Notes under the pieces: generated by a model | Seen by the model: the letters and a program-made list of their open reading frames with translations, nothing else | Told to the model about the DNA's origin: nothing | Databases searched by the model: none | In this document: positions 35,741-48,800 of the stretch, piece by piece | Position numbering within the stretch: position 1 is the stretch's first letter | How the letters are laid out: each line of letters starts with the position of its first letter | Assembly (NCBI GenBank): GCA_032622095.1 | Contig: CP136068.1 | Location: forward strand, 7,663,314-7,727,313 | Length of the DNA: 64,000 nt | From: Siphonodentalium dalli | Taxonomy: Eukaryota; Mollusca; Scaphopoda; Gadilida; Siphonodentaliidae | Direction of reading: 5' to 3' | Made by a program: the position numbers and the translations under genes

Positions 35741-36998
35741 TGTGGATAAATGTGAGTGGCCGGTTTAAGGGTCATAACTCCATAAAGCAAGCACGAACAC
35801 AATTAGCAACGACTTAACGGACGTCTGTTGGAGGTGTTGTATTTAGCGGTTTCTGAGATTAAGTGTTACACATTTTACTAGGAATAATGAAAATAATAGA
35901 AGAGTAAAATGGAGAAACGTAAAAGAGGCGATTGGTCGCATCGTCCGTACTGTCGGTTTGTGATTCGCTAAATAGTTATTGCGCAAAGTTAAAAGAGTTA
36001 TATCCCTGCATCTCGCCATGTGCAATCTATTCACAGTTATGTATTTTCGTCATGAAGATGGAGTTATTTCTCATGCCCTGGCTCATGTCGATTTCGCGGT
36101 TTATTGAGTCAAGAACTGATAGGTGGAGACATTAAACATAAATTGAATGAACATGAGAAAGCACATAATAAATAAAGATACACATAATTATGAAGAATAT
36201 ATGGCATATGGGCAATTGTAAATATTCGTTGCAGTATTAGAGTTTATAGTGATATCGTTTTTGGCTATTTATGTACCATATAAGTCAATAGTAAGTAACA
36301 CGATCAGCGCAAAATTCTGCTCAGTGTATTAAATGGCTTCACTGCTCCTACTCAATCTGCAATTCATAATTCAGTCCCCTCGCTACGCTACGGCATGTTT
36401 TGTTTTTAAATTAAATATAACATGTTTCATTGAATTGTTTTGTGTTTTAATTCATTATGGCTTGATCTACAAAATTCTCAAATTAATATGGACAGTTTGG
36501 TTTCTCAGAACAATGCAGAATGAAGTGTAACCTACAAAAATCCCAAATAAATAAATGTGACATTTCTTCACATTACGTGTAGGTGGTGGCGGCGTAGGGG
36601 ACTGCACTCTGATTGAAGCTTGCTTTGAGTTTTGTATTTACTGCTCTGGCTCACGCTAGCAAATGGTGATACTTGAGTGGAGAGTGCTGATCGAAAAGCG
36701 ATCACAATCGATCTCAAATAATATATTGTAATCGAGAATTAATTATAGCTGTTTTCATATGATCAAATGGCAGTTGGTGACATATTGTGGTGTATGTTAT
36801 TTCGTGATTTTTTTAGAATTGCGATAAAATATTGTCCACTTCAATCAACAATGTATAAGTTCAACTTCAACGCTGTTTGAAGATTCCCAATTTTGCCAAC
36901 CACTCCATGTTCCAGTCTCAAGCGACGACTGGTTAGCACGTCTTCATTATTCACCCGACTGCACACATATATAACACAAAACCGATGAAAAACAATTG
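35741..36998. other. Gene-free stretch
   Basis: No gene recognised. Around 36690-36780 a segment (GATCACAATCGATC..ATTAATTATAGCTGTTTTCAT) loosely resembles the sequence following the promoter-like modules at 13.8 and 16.2 kb. Confidence 0.35.
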
Positions 36999-37677
36999 GC
37001 TGCGGACACACGTACCACAGTAGCGATGGAGTAGTAGTTGTGACAATTTATTACGGTGGAGTTTGGTGACAATTGTGTAACAATAAATCTGTGCCATAGC
37101 AAACCATATTGCCCGCAGAGTTTCCGGCACAATGGGTTGACTGAACCAATTAACCCATTGCGTTTCACCAATGTTGATCTCTGCTCATTACGTGTTGCTA
37201 CATTGTATTATCTACGATATATATAATTGCTCGATCGATCGTCCAGAATTGTGTTTGACCGTGGCAATCTCTCATTCCCTCACATATCATGCACGTATAG
37301 TATTTTATTGATATGCTATCACTACTTATATTAATTCCATGCGTATTAAAACAGTTCCCCAATTGCGTTTTTAAGTTTGCGACTTTTAGTTCTACGCATA
37401 ATTCCGCTAACAGTATCATGTGGGCCGATGAATCTGTGTCGGAACTGTTGGGGAAATGCAATTGAAAGAAAGTGTCTGGAATAAATAAAGCGAACAATAT
37501 ACACGGACCAAAATAAGAAAAAGGCTGATCATAACGAACTTTGGAAGACTCATTGTGCGAATATGCAGCGAGTGACATGGCTAGCTAATTGTGCCGACCA
37601 ATTGTCACCAAACTCCATCATAATAAATTGCCATACCTACACTGCCATAGCTACTGTGGTACGTATGTCCGTAGCCA
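36999..37677. mobile_element. Inverted-repeat element, about 78 bp arms
   Basis: Arms at 36999-37075 and 37599-37677 (outer ends GGCTGCGGACACACGTACCA and GGCTACGGACATACGTACCA inverted) enclose about 520 bp. A minus-strand open frame inside (37198-37578) shows no known domain. No certain target duplication. Confidence 0.55.
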
Positions 37678-39033
37678 TTGAATCTAGAGGTTGCACTTGA
37701 TCTGGACACTAATACATAAGTAAAATGACAAGTCATAAGAAGAAACATTTTTATCAAATCCATAACAAAATCAAAGAGTGCAGCTATAATTATTGAGTGC
37801 AATAATGCATGCAATATTACCCAGTTACCATGTCTGGATGTATACACGTGTACGATACACGTGTGCATGTTAAGTTTGCAATTCGTTAATTTCTATTGCA
37901 AACTATACATTTGAAGGGGGTAATTCATTGTCATTTGAAACCAGTGTATGCTATATAATTATAGAAATTTAACAACACATGTTCCCCATCACAATATAAG
38001 AGATATGTTCTAATTATTAAAACAAAGTTGTTTTAAAAAAGTAAAAACAAATTGTTTTTAGGTACGTTGATATAGACAGGAAATATTGGTAAAAACACAC
38101 TGCATTATCAAGTGCATGCACCCATCTTGACTATGCGCTCGGTCTACCATATGAAATCTTTACTGTCTGGTAGAAAATAAATCAAAATGTTTCATTGCAT
38201 ATTTTAGTTTGTTTTTTTGGCAGCCATTTGTAGAACTATTTTCTTAATGTGTGAAGGACCAAAAAAGAACACAAAACAACTGAAAGAACATGTATTCCAC
38301 ATCGCGTTTATATACTCTGGCAGATATTTAATTGAGTGTGTTTTATTTGCAAATAATTGTTGTCAAACTCTATCGAGCTACCGCAAACAATGTTTTATAT
38401 TTTTAAAACCACTTCTTTTTTACATAATCAGAACATATTTCTCATATGTTGATGGTGAACATGTGTTGTTATGGTACTATAGCAAACATTGGTTATAATA
38501 TAATGATAATGATTTTCACCTTTAAATCTATAGTTTAAACTGAACTATTTTGTCAATTCACGAATGGGGCGCCTCCTGAAGTGTACTAAATTTCATGGAA
38601 GGAATGAGGTTGTTCCAACACCCAATTCATTTCAACATAGACGCATACAATAATCTTCAATGGCAACCACTGCGATGCAATGTCCATCTAATGACGTTAC
38701 AAATATTATTCTGAGCGGTTGAGAGCTTGCAGTTTTTGGGCAAACGTCGAAATGTCGGTGGTGCGTCCACATGCATAAGTAAAACAACACATATTTGAAT
38801 TGTTCTCACCACCATATATACCGGTTGCGGTGCATGTTTTCCATACATTTATATTTAATTCTCGAGTAGCATTGTTGTGATTGTCCGTATAAACCTATGT
38901 AACAATATATATTTATTGCCGCCTGAATTGAGATTATAAATACATTATATTGCACAAAATAAAGATAACTGAGAAACAGACTATAGTAATATCTATCATG
39001 CGAATACGCTCTATTAATATGTATATATATATA
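37678..39033. other. Gene-free stretch
   Basis: AT-rich sequence with short open frames on both strands. No domain, splice-supported exon or repeat structure was recognised. Confidence 0.35.
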
Positions 39034-39245
39034 CAGTAATGTACTAAATAATCGACCCCTAAACCATAGCAGAATTATGTGAAATTTTTCACGATTTAGT
39101 CAGAAATATGGTTTGCTGCCATTCATCTGAAAGCTCACAATAAGAGCTCTCCGATGAATGGCAACAAGCCATATATCTGACTTAATCCTGAAACTTTCCC
39201 ATAATTCTGCTATTGTTAAAGGGTCATATACTTCGGGCATTACTG
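39034..39245. mobile_element. TA-flanked palindromic MITE, 212 bp
   Basis: Ends CAGTAATG and CATTACTG are flanked by TA. Further inward pairing GACCC/GGGTC, AGCAGAATTAT/ATAATTCTGCT and CCATTCATC/GATGAATGG makes the element almost fully foldback. Tc1/mariner-type target; no coding capacity. Confidence 0.75.
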
Positions 39246-40898
39246 TATGTGGCAGTACTATAATCTTCACTGAAATGTTCACGTTGGTCATATTGTATTT
39301 GTCGTTGAATGATATCCATAAGAACTCATCAGAAAACCAGAATGTAACTAGAAAACGATGTTTTCTCATGATGCAGATACACCTGGTGTCATTTAATTTA
39401 GAAAAAAAACACGGTTTGTATATAATCAGGGGGATGTCTGAACAAATATTCAGGAATGATCTCCCGCGAGTAATTATGCCGCCATTCCACGATGCCACCC
39501 CTTGGGGAACTCCATATGCAAACGATCACTAATCACGTAGAATATTGGCATCTGGAGAATATGAGCTCATCGCAATAGTCAAATTAATCCTTCTTGTGGG
39601 AGCAAACGTCACCAGTCCCACCATTCATAAATAATAATGGCGCCTGCAGGGTGTGAGCTACCCACTCACTGCGACACACCGCTGTTGACATTTGCATAGA
39701 CATTACCTGAAACAAATATAATTTAATCATTACCTGTCAATTAAGGAAATACCGTTATCCAATTGGTTGTCATTTAATTAACAATTGTTATTTCTCGACT
39801 ACAGATGCCATATGTGTTGATTGCAAAGTGCATACCAATGGGAATTATCAAAATTAAGTGTCCCTTCAGTTAGATTCGTGATTGACAAGTGCATTTTACA
39901 AAACATAAAGCAATCGTTTTTAAGGAAATACGATTGGGCAAAGCTAGGCGATTCCAACCATTACTGTGAAAGTCAGAACGATTCACCGACAGACTGACCA
40001 GAGGTCATTTAGAATTAGCAAGTGTGTAATTCCACCAATTATGGTGTTATATATATATATATATTGTCATATATAATTAAATGCAATGCTTGAAAGTGAG
40101 GTGTCAGTCGTGACGGTTACCTTGACAAAAATAGTCTTGTCATTCTTATGGAATCAGCTTCAATTCGTGACGTACACAACAATTGCTTAAAGGATTTATT
40201 CGGTCTAGAAACTACAAAACGCAATCGGAAAGCCCTCCCTGTTGTCATTAAAATGATCCAAGTCCCATTCCGATCGCATAATAAATAACCCGTAAAATAA
40301 ATAAATAATACCACCACCGGTATTCGGAGATTTCCGTGACTAAACTACGAGTGACGTACTTGTGGGGAGCAAATTAAAAACACAGATTCGGAGCCGGAGT
40401 TTAGACTACGATGACGTAATCGTAAGTCAGCCGATACTAAAAAATGCGGAGTCGTATGTCGTGTGGTGTACAGATTACGTTACGCTTTGGTCGTTTATCT
40501 GGAATAGAAGACAATAATTATGTGAATACAGTAATTAATAGCTCCTAGAATGGTTGTTGTTTTTGTAGCCATTAATAACATGCCGGCACGTGTCTGTTTT
40601 GGTGAATAGATGGCAGTATTAGTGCTTTGATTGTCTCGCGTATTCACTCGGTGATTTGTAATCACTCAGCGACTATTCATCAGTGTCATTCGCGAACTTG
40701 TTTGCACTCTAAAATTCCACAAAGTGAATAGAAAGAACATTATCTCTCTGGTCATACTTATATAAGAAGCGCCCAAATTTATATAAACACTGGGCTGAAT
40801 AATGTTAACTCTATTTAGGCGCTTTTGTTTTGTGTTTGTTTGTTGTTTTACTTTCGATATAAATATCCCGAGTATCTGTCATCGCCACATATTCCAAG
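39246..40898. other. Gene-free stretch
   Basis: A 39158-39532 plus-strand frame and its minus-strand partner overlap the MITE above and resemble no known protein. AT-rich with no supported exons. Confidence 0.3.
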
Positions 40899-40985
40899 AT
40901 GCCTAGTAGATGTAGTGTGTTCAGTTGTGGGCGGGCTAGCGATCCATTATTTAGTACCTCCAAAAAGACAACACAGTGCGTAATT
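40899..40985 (+). pseudogene. Possible THAP-domain N-terminal fragment
   Basis: ATG followed by 28 codons beginning MPSRCSVFSCGRA and then a stop. A Met-Pro start, Cys-x4-Cys spacing and basic residues resemble the first 15-20 residues of THAP zinc fingers, which occur in host regulators and in P-element-type transposases. The second Cys-His pair and the rest of the domain are not seen downstream. It could be a truncated transposon relic, a first exon whose donor I missed, or chance. Confidence 0.25.
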
Positions 40986-41985
40986 TAGAACGCTCTTTAT
41001 TGTCTACCGCTTTTGGGAGACGGAAGCACTTTATATTTAATTGTCACAATACCACATACAAAATCACCCATGACATATCGAAATAAAGCACGTTCATAAT
41101 TGAGAACGCTCTTTATTGTCTACACCGCGACGAAAACATGGACGCTCTTTATTAGAGGCAATCATTGGAGTTTTGCTATGCTAACAATTCAAAAAAATCC
41201 TCTCTAGAAAGTCAATATGTGCCATCAAAACGTAAAATAAAACGAACAACAAACACAAACTGAAAAACAATGCCAGGCTAGCCTTCAATTAAAAAAATGT
41301 CATTATGCCAAACTGCAGCCTAACTAATAATTTTTGTAGTTTCAAAAGTCTGTTGTGTATTCGAGTGAATTATTTTGTTTACTCACTTATCGATCTTGAC
41401 TGGAAGGATTTTAGCAAGCTGTTCACAGTCGTGCACTTCTCCACACAAAATGTTTCGTGTGAAGAAACAGACAGGAACATCATTATGACGAATATAAGCC
41501 ATCATGATACATGTACTAGTACAATAACCACCACCTTTTTAATCGCACCCCATTTGTATTTAAAATTGTACGCATATAGCGCACAACGGGATGACACTAG
41601 TGTGTAAACTATCCTCCGAAATTGGTACCATACAACGAAGAATGAAGTACCGGCATATGGCCTAACTTGTATTCTTTCAGAAACAGTTAAATTTGTTTCG
41701 CACGATATTCCGCTCGCTCATTGCATTTCTGCATAAATTAATCTCATTTCAAACAACTTTTATCGCCTCAAAGTGCATTTTAGCCATCATTATTCGTTAT
41801 ATAATCCAACATTCTAGCAAATCCAGTTCATAATTCAGCACATTCAAACAGTTTTATTCCGTATTCGCTATTTATCGTAAAGGCTTAGGTAATTAACCAG
41901 CGTAATTTATCAACTCGTTACGCGATTGGCGGAATTATTTCAAGCTCCACCCACCGCTGTCATCGGTAAGCGTTGATGCAGATGA
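40986..41985. other. Gene-free stretch with repeated ACGCTCTTTATTGTCTAC
   Basis: GAACGCTCTTTATTGTCTAC occurs near 40991 and 41103, with a shorter form near 41143. The motif recalls the AACGCTCTTT segment of the Helitron-like elements. No gene recognised. Confidence 0.35.
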
Positions 41986-41987
41986 TC

Positions 41988-42031
41988 GGTCATGTGACCG
42001 CGTTGTGGTCATGTGATCGCACTCACGTGAC
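41988..42031. promoter_or_regulatory. Cluster of three E-box/M-box-like sites
   Basis: GGTCATGTGACC (palindrome, 41988-41999), GGTCATGTGATC (42007-42018) and CTCACGTGAC (42022-42031) lie within 44 bp in GC-richer sequence. TCATGTGA and CACGTGAC are binding motifs of MiT/TFE and USF-type bHLH-zip factors. It lies just 3' of the last identified receptor exon, and its target is unknown. Confidence 0.3.
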
Positions 42032-42675
42032 TGACTTCGGATATTTCCGCGATTTTTTTAATATCATAATAATAAAAATACTATCTGCTCGATTTTGAAT
42101 TTTCTTGGCGAAATGGGTCTGTTAGACATATATTATTAGTATTATGACGATAACAAAAATAATTTTTTGACAGACTAATTCCTTTAAGTGTTGAGTCTCC
42201 CGACAGGGCAAATTTTAAGACATATTCCACTACATCCCACTAATACTGTAAGCTCTGCCAATACAGCCATGTGAAGAATTCACAATTAAACTATCACTGT
42301 AAGAATATTCAACGATATGGGCTGCGCCATTTCTTAGAACACGATGTCTGTACTACACACACATGTAAACAAACAATCATTCATACGTCCCGAACAAATC
42401 ACCGATAAGTAAATAAGAATTAAAGTCAACGAGAGTCACTTTATTTAATGTATACGAAATAATGTTGATGTGTGCTGGCAACCTTGATACAGAAATTACT
42501 GAATTACCTGCTCTGAGAAAATGTATTCCCTGTGAGCCGCAACAGAGAGTTTCATATTACTTTAATAACTTGCAAGATTACAATAATTTGTTTAATTATT
42601 TATTTACTATTTATTTACTAAGTTTTATCTCGTAATGATGATTCGTAACGTAAATAATGTATGTTGGGTATCTAC

Positions 42676-42803
42676 CTGTTTCGTTTGTATCTGCCGTTTG
42701 TATTGTGTTTCTATCCAGCACGACGCCATGTAGTCCTGAGTATTGACCTTCCTTCTCTCCGGGGCCGGTGTCTAACATCTCGTAAGTATTGGGGTCTCTC
42801 GGG
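42676..42803 (-). CDS. Receptor exon: tail with paired YxxL motifs
   Basis: 128 nt with acceptor CGTCACACATAG. Encodes PRDPNTYEMLDTGPGEKEG then QYSGLHGVVLDRN. YEML and YSGL are separated by 10 residues, which gives YxxL-x10-YxxL, an ITAM-like arrangement (classical spacing 6-8, up to about 12 accepted). It either ends at donor GTAGAT (phase 1) or continues 22 codons to a TAA at 42611. Confidence 0.65.
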
Positions 42804-45800
42804 CTATGTGTGACGAGAACATAAAGCAGAAACAATTTTAAAATGTGAACTTGTAAACACAAACATAAATTTCGGGAAAAACGACAACAGCAGACGATAT
42901 TTATACAGGGACGTAGCTAGAGGGTCTTCATTTGAGGGATGTCCACCCTATAATTCCCAACTGCACCCACTTTGAACCAGATTTAAATGTCCAAGTCAGA
43001 GAAATTATATTTGCACCCTCCTGGTACCTAAACTTTCCAACTATTGAAACTACCAACGTAACACCTGATCATTTTGGAAATTCGCAACACATCGTCATTT
43101 CAGTCAGAAATGTGACCGAATGTAAGAATATGTTCGGTTTTTGGTATAAAAACAACAAATTTCACACTGAATACTGGTTGGAATACAATAACCTCACATT
43201 TAGTCTCAAATTTCCAACTAATGTGGTATCAGGCACGAACATGCCATCTAATTTTCCATATTTTATGGTATTTATCCAGATTTCAATACTAAAAGTAGCT
43301 ATTTTGTGAATAAAATACAGATAAAACTCACGATGGTGTACATTATTTGTCTATAAAGGCATTCTAGAGTGGTTTATGTCAATCGTAATTCGTGGCAAAT
43401 ATCTTATCTGATCAACAGTTGTCCACCATTGCGTGTGCTAACAAAATATAGTGCTCTCTCTTGGTTTGCTCCTAACGTTTTCGTGTGGAATTAGGTTCTA
43501 AAAATAGCACCTAATTTTTTTTCTCGATTCATATCTATTATCGGCGTTATGCTCTGGAATCTATATATAACTTTATGTGAAGAGATAGACCATCTGTAAT
43601 ATGTATTGAGAGTCACTAACTGTTCAGTAATACATATTGAGAGTCACTCACTGTTCAATACACTCACTGTTCAGTAATACATATTGAGAGTCACTCACTG
43701 TTCAGTAACACATAAAAGAAATAGATAATCTGTAATACATATTGAGTGTCACTCACTGTTCACTAACACATATAAAGTACAAGATAACAGTTTATCGCAG
43801 TTGGCAGTCAACGTGTTAAAGGTATATATATAAGAACAGTAGAAATGTTATACTATGGAGCGGAAACGCTGTCTCTAGTAATTGGTGCACCCGGTAACTG
43901 TTGCAAAAACATCCTGTTTGTGATGTTATATTGGCATCGTTTGCACATATCGTCATATGCGAAGTGTGTACTTCAATAAATACACAAAGTCATATGTGAA
44001 GTGTGTACTTCAATAAATACATGTACTTCCTGTTGATCGTCTGACGTGCATGACACTGACGTGGGACGGTAATTTGACACTCACGTAATTGGAAGGCTTC
44101 GTCTGCTAACTGGAAATAATAAAAACACAAACAGATAATCATCAAATTCAACTTTGACAATCACCAACTGAAGGGCGGAAGCAGACAGAAGATCGTGTTA
44201 ACCCAAACTGATATCACTTTGGTACAAAAACACTTCATATGTTTCGTTTAAAATACGTCTCTCTGCCAAATCATGCAAACAACTACACGCTTCTTCAATA
44301 ACCCCACAACATTGAAAAGCTGGCTCGTAAATTACGTTTACGTATGATCATTTACATAGATACATTTATAATGTCTCGCTAAGGATACTAAAGATCTAAT
44401 ATCGCTAATATATGGAACAACTAGCAGGTTAGCCCGCCACTGGCGGCAATCGTCAGAAAGATGACAATATTTAATTGTTTTAATTAAATTTTTTAATTAT
44501 TTTTGTAATTAAATTATTTTTTTCAATGAGTTAATTGTGCCTTTTTAATTTCTGGCTTTTTTAATTAATTTTTTTTTTCAATGAGTTAATTGTGCCTTTT
44601 GAATTTTTTAATTTAATTTTTGTTTTTCAATTTTACCCGATTTGACCTTGAATTGATCGTTTTCAAGGTCAAGGTCTGGTCGGGGTCACAATTTAACCCG
44701 TCCATGACACTTCCCGTGGGTAGCAAGTTTGAGCTCAATCGGTTCGAGTCTATAAAGGACACACACATATATATCATTTGTGGGTACCCGTTTCAAGGTG
44801 AAGATCACCTCGGGCGGACAAACTGACCCGATGAAAATCTCCCCCGTTCACAGGAAGCCCTAAGTACGTAAGAATCACACAACACGCTCATGTCTGGATA
44901 CAGTCACACTCACGTGTGGACCCAAACGTAAGAATCACAGTACACGCATACGCTTTTTATCAACGACACTGCGGATACGAACGCTCTTTAACTATCAATG
45001 CGATTAACCCCACAGTGCCGTTTTTGTGACTGGGAGTGAAGAACGGGTGATCGGAGCTTCTCCAAAACGCCACGACGATCATTCCCGTGGATTTTTACCC
45101 TTAGATGGGAAGTTTGGTCTCGTTCGGTGCAGCCGTTTTCGATTCTATAAAGTATATATATATTTATATATATATATATATATATAGTGTTGATATCTTT
45201 AGCCGTATGGGTCTGGTCTAATAGGAAGTTCTTATCAATATGATAACACCAATTAAAGACCCATCAAATCTTTAATGTCGTACTAGCTTTCGGCTAGTAA
45301 ATACACAACGTCATATGTGAAGTGTATACTTCAATAAATACATGTACTTCCTGTTGATCGTCTGACGTGCATGACATATATGCGTACATTGTGTATTTGT
45401 CTAATAGGAAGTTGGCAGTCAACGTGTTAAAGGTATATATATAAGAACAGTAGAACAACAGGTATTAAATATAATGTTAAATGTATATATATAAGAACAG
45501 TAGTGCAACAGGAAGTACATGTATTTATTGAAGTATACACTTCACATATGACGTTGTACACTTCACATATGACGTTGTGTATATATATATATATATTTAT
45601 ATACATAGTTCTCAAAATATATAGTAGACTATCGGGTTAGCCCGCCACTGGCGGCATTTTTCCCAAGACTTTGTTCGAAAAAGCAATTGCAACAGGTTCC
45701 GAGACACTTGTGCTGCATTTTTCGTCGAAATCAGCAAGTTTTACCCGATTTGACCTTGAATTGACAATTTTGTTGGTCAAGGTCAGGTCGTGGTCATGAT

Positions 45801-48800
45801 TTGACCCGTCCAAAACACTCCCCGGACAAAAGTACAGAAATCCGCCAGTTTTACCCCATTTGACATTGAATTGACCAGTTTGAAGGTCAATGTCACGTTG
45901 AGGTCACGATTTGACCCGTCCGTGACACATTCGGGACAAAAATACCCATAGGTAGGAAGTTTGGGCTCAATCGGTTGACCCGTCCAGAGTTGACCATTTT
46001 GCTTCCACAGAATTTTCATGGGACGAATGCCGCCAGTGGCGGGCTAACCTGCTAGTAATATATAAATTTTAACATAGGATTTCGCATTCAAGTCGATTTA
46101 TGTCGTAAAACTCTTATTTTTCAAAATTTCAAGCTGAGACTTCGTGTTTCTGCGTGTAATACTTATATGTTCTTAAAATGACACAGTCCAACACGTAATT
46201 ATGTTTTAGATGGAAGAAATTAAATTTATTCGATGCTAATTTTTAACATTTCCCATTAAACTCGATTTATGTCGATAAAACTCTTATTTTTCAAAATTTT
46301 AAGCTGAGACTTGGTGTGTCTGTGTGTAATACTTGCATATTCGTAAAATGACAGAGTCCAACACGTAATTATGTTTTTGTTGAAAGAAATTAATTTTTTC
46401 GATGCTAACTTTCGAGCGATAACTTTGCGTTGAATTGTAAACAAACGCTCTTTTATAGCGACGCGTCATATACAAACGCTCATTAAATTATCACGTGATT
46501 AACCCCCGCAGTGCCGTTTTTGTGACTGAGAGTGGAGAACGGGTGCTCTGAGCTTCTCCAAAACGCAGCGACGACGATTCCCGTGTGATTTTACCCTTAG
46601 ATGGGATGTTTGAGCCCAATCGGTCCACCCGTTTTCGAGTGTATAGAGGACAAATGTACACATATATTTACACATATATTTACGTAGTTCTCAAAATATA
46701 TAGTAGACTAGCAGGTTAGCCCGCCACTGGCGGCATTTGTCCCATGACTTTGTTCGAAAAAGCAATTGCAACAGGTTCCGAGACACTTGTGCTGCATTTT
46801 TCGTCGAAATCAGCAAGTTTTACCCGATTTGACCTTGAATTGACAATTTTGTAGGTCAAGGTCAGGTCCTGGTCATGATTTGACCCGTCCAAAACACTCC
46901 CCGGACAAAAGTACAGAATTCCGCCAATTTCACCCCATTTGACATTGAATTGACTAGTTTGAAGGTCAATGTCACGTCGGGGTCACGATTTGACCCGTCC
47001 AAAACACTTTCGGGACAAAAATACCCATAGGTAGCAAGTTTGGGCTCAATCGGTTGACCCGTCCAGAGTTGACCATTTTGCTTTCATAGAATTTTCATGG
47101 CACGAATGCCGCCAGTGGCGGGCTAACTTGCAAGTGATATTTAAATTTTAACATAGGATTTCGCATTCAAATCGATTTATGTCGATAAAACTCTTATTTT
47201 TCAAAATTTCAAGCTGAGACTTCGTGTTTCTGCGTGTAATACTTATATGTTCTTAAAATGACACAGTCCAACACGTAATTATGTTTTAGATGGAAGAAAT
47301 TAAATTTTTTCGATGCTAATTTTTAACATTTCCCATTAAACTCGATTTATGTCGATAAAACTCTTATTTTTTCAAAATTTCAAGCTGAGACTTCGTGTGT
47401 CTGCGTGTATTTCTTATTATGTTCTTAAAATGACACAGTCCAACGCGTAATTATGTTTTAAATAGAAGAAATTAAATTTGTTCGATGCTAAATTTTAACA
47501 TAGGATTTCCCATTAAAATCGATTTATGTCGATAAAACTCTTATTTTTCAAAATTTTAAGCTGAGACTTGGTGTGTCTGTGTGTAATACTTACATATTCT
47601 TAAAATGACAGAGTCCAACACGTAATTATGTTTTTGATGAAAGAAATTAAATTTGTTCGATGCTAAATTTCGAGCGATAACGTTGCGTTGAATTGTAAAC
47701 AAACACTCTTTTATAGCGACGCGTCATATACAAATGCTCATTAAATTATCACGTGATTAACCCCCGCAGTGCCGTTTTTGTGACTGAGAGTGGAGAACGG
47801 GTGTTTTGAGCTTCTACAAAACGCCGCGACGACGATTCCCGTGTGATTTTACCCTTAGATGGGAAGTTTGAGCCCAATCGGTCAAGCCGTTTTCGAGTGT
47901 ATATAGGACAAATATACACATATATTTACACATATATTTACGTAGTTCTCAAAATATATAGGAGATAATTAATTTGAGTTGAAGTGAAGATGTCCTCTGT
48001 AAACGTTCAGGTTAAAGACATATTGTGGACTTGTTCGGGTGCGTGCAACCGATAAATTAGCATTCAGGCGGTATACCAACTGAACGAACACAGTAGGGGG
48101 TGTAATAAACAAACTGCAGGAATGTATGATGTTTTTTTCCTTTTTTTTTTGCATCTGGAATTTTCGGCACCCAATATGTTTACTCCCAATTTTTTTACAC
48201 CCACCCCTAAATTTAAAAACGTTTTGGTCTCAAACCGCATAAAACCCAACTGATGTCACTCAAATGACTGGGAAATTATCTCATTTAGTTCAAGTGATTG
48301 TTTGACATGTAACAGAAGCTGTTTTATTTGAAAAAAGGTTAATACAGGCTAACATGAAGATTTGTTTTCAGATGCTGTCTCATAGGTAACATAAATACTG
48401 TCTCATAGGTGACATGAATACTGCCGCATAGGTAACATAGACACTGGCTCATATGTAACATGAATACTGGCTCATAGGAAACATAAATACTGTCTCATAT
48501 GTAACATACATTTGCCTCTCGGATCACCCATCCAACCCGGCACACCTCCCGGAAAATTTGTATTATCCCCCTCCACTGGAGAACATACATTATTTTCGCA
48601 TTTAATTTTGAAAAATATGACATGGGTCACGCAAAAAGAAAAGCAATGTAATTGATAAAATGTTATTTTCTAAATATAGATAATTTAACACTGAACGTAT
48701 GCACGGATATCAAAGTACTAAGAATTGCCAATGCATCAAACGACCAGCCCAGTCTCTGATTGTTAGGAAATATCGGCTTCTAAAAATAACTAAAGCTAGA

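Noticed and set aside
37198-37578. 126-codon minus-strand open frame
   Set aside because: Lies inside an inverted-repeat element; no recognisable domain, signal peptide or splice support.
42932-43309. 125-codon plus-strand open frame
   Set aside because: Falls in an R1 repeat copy, non-coding elsewhere.
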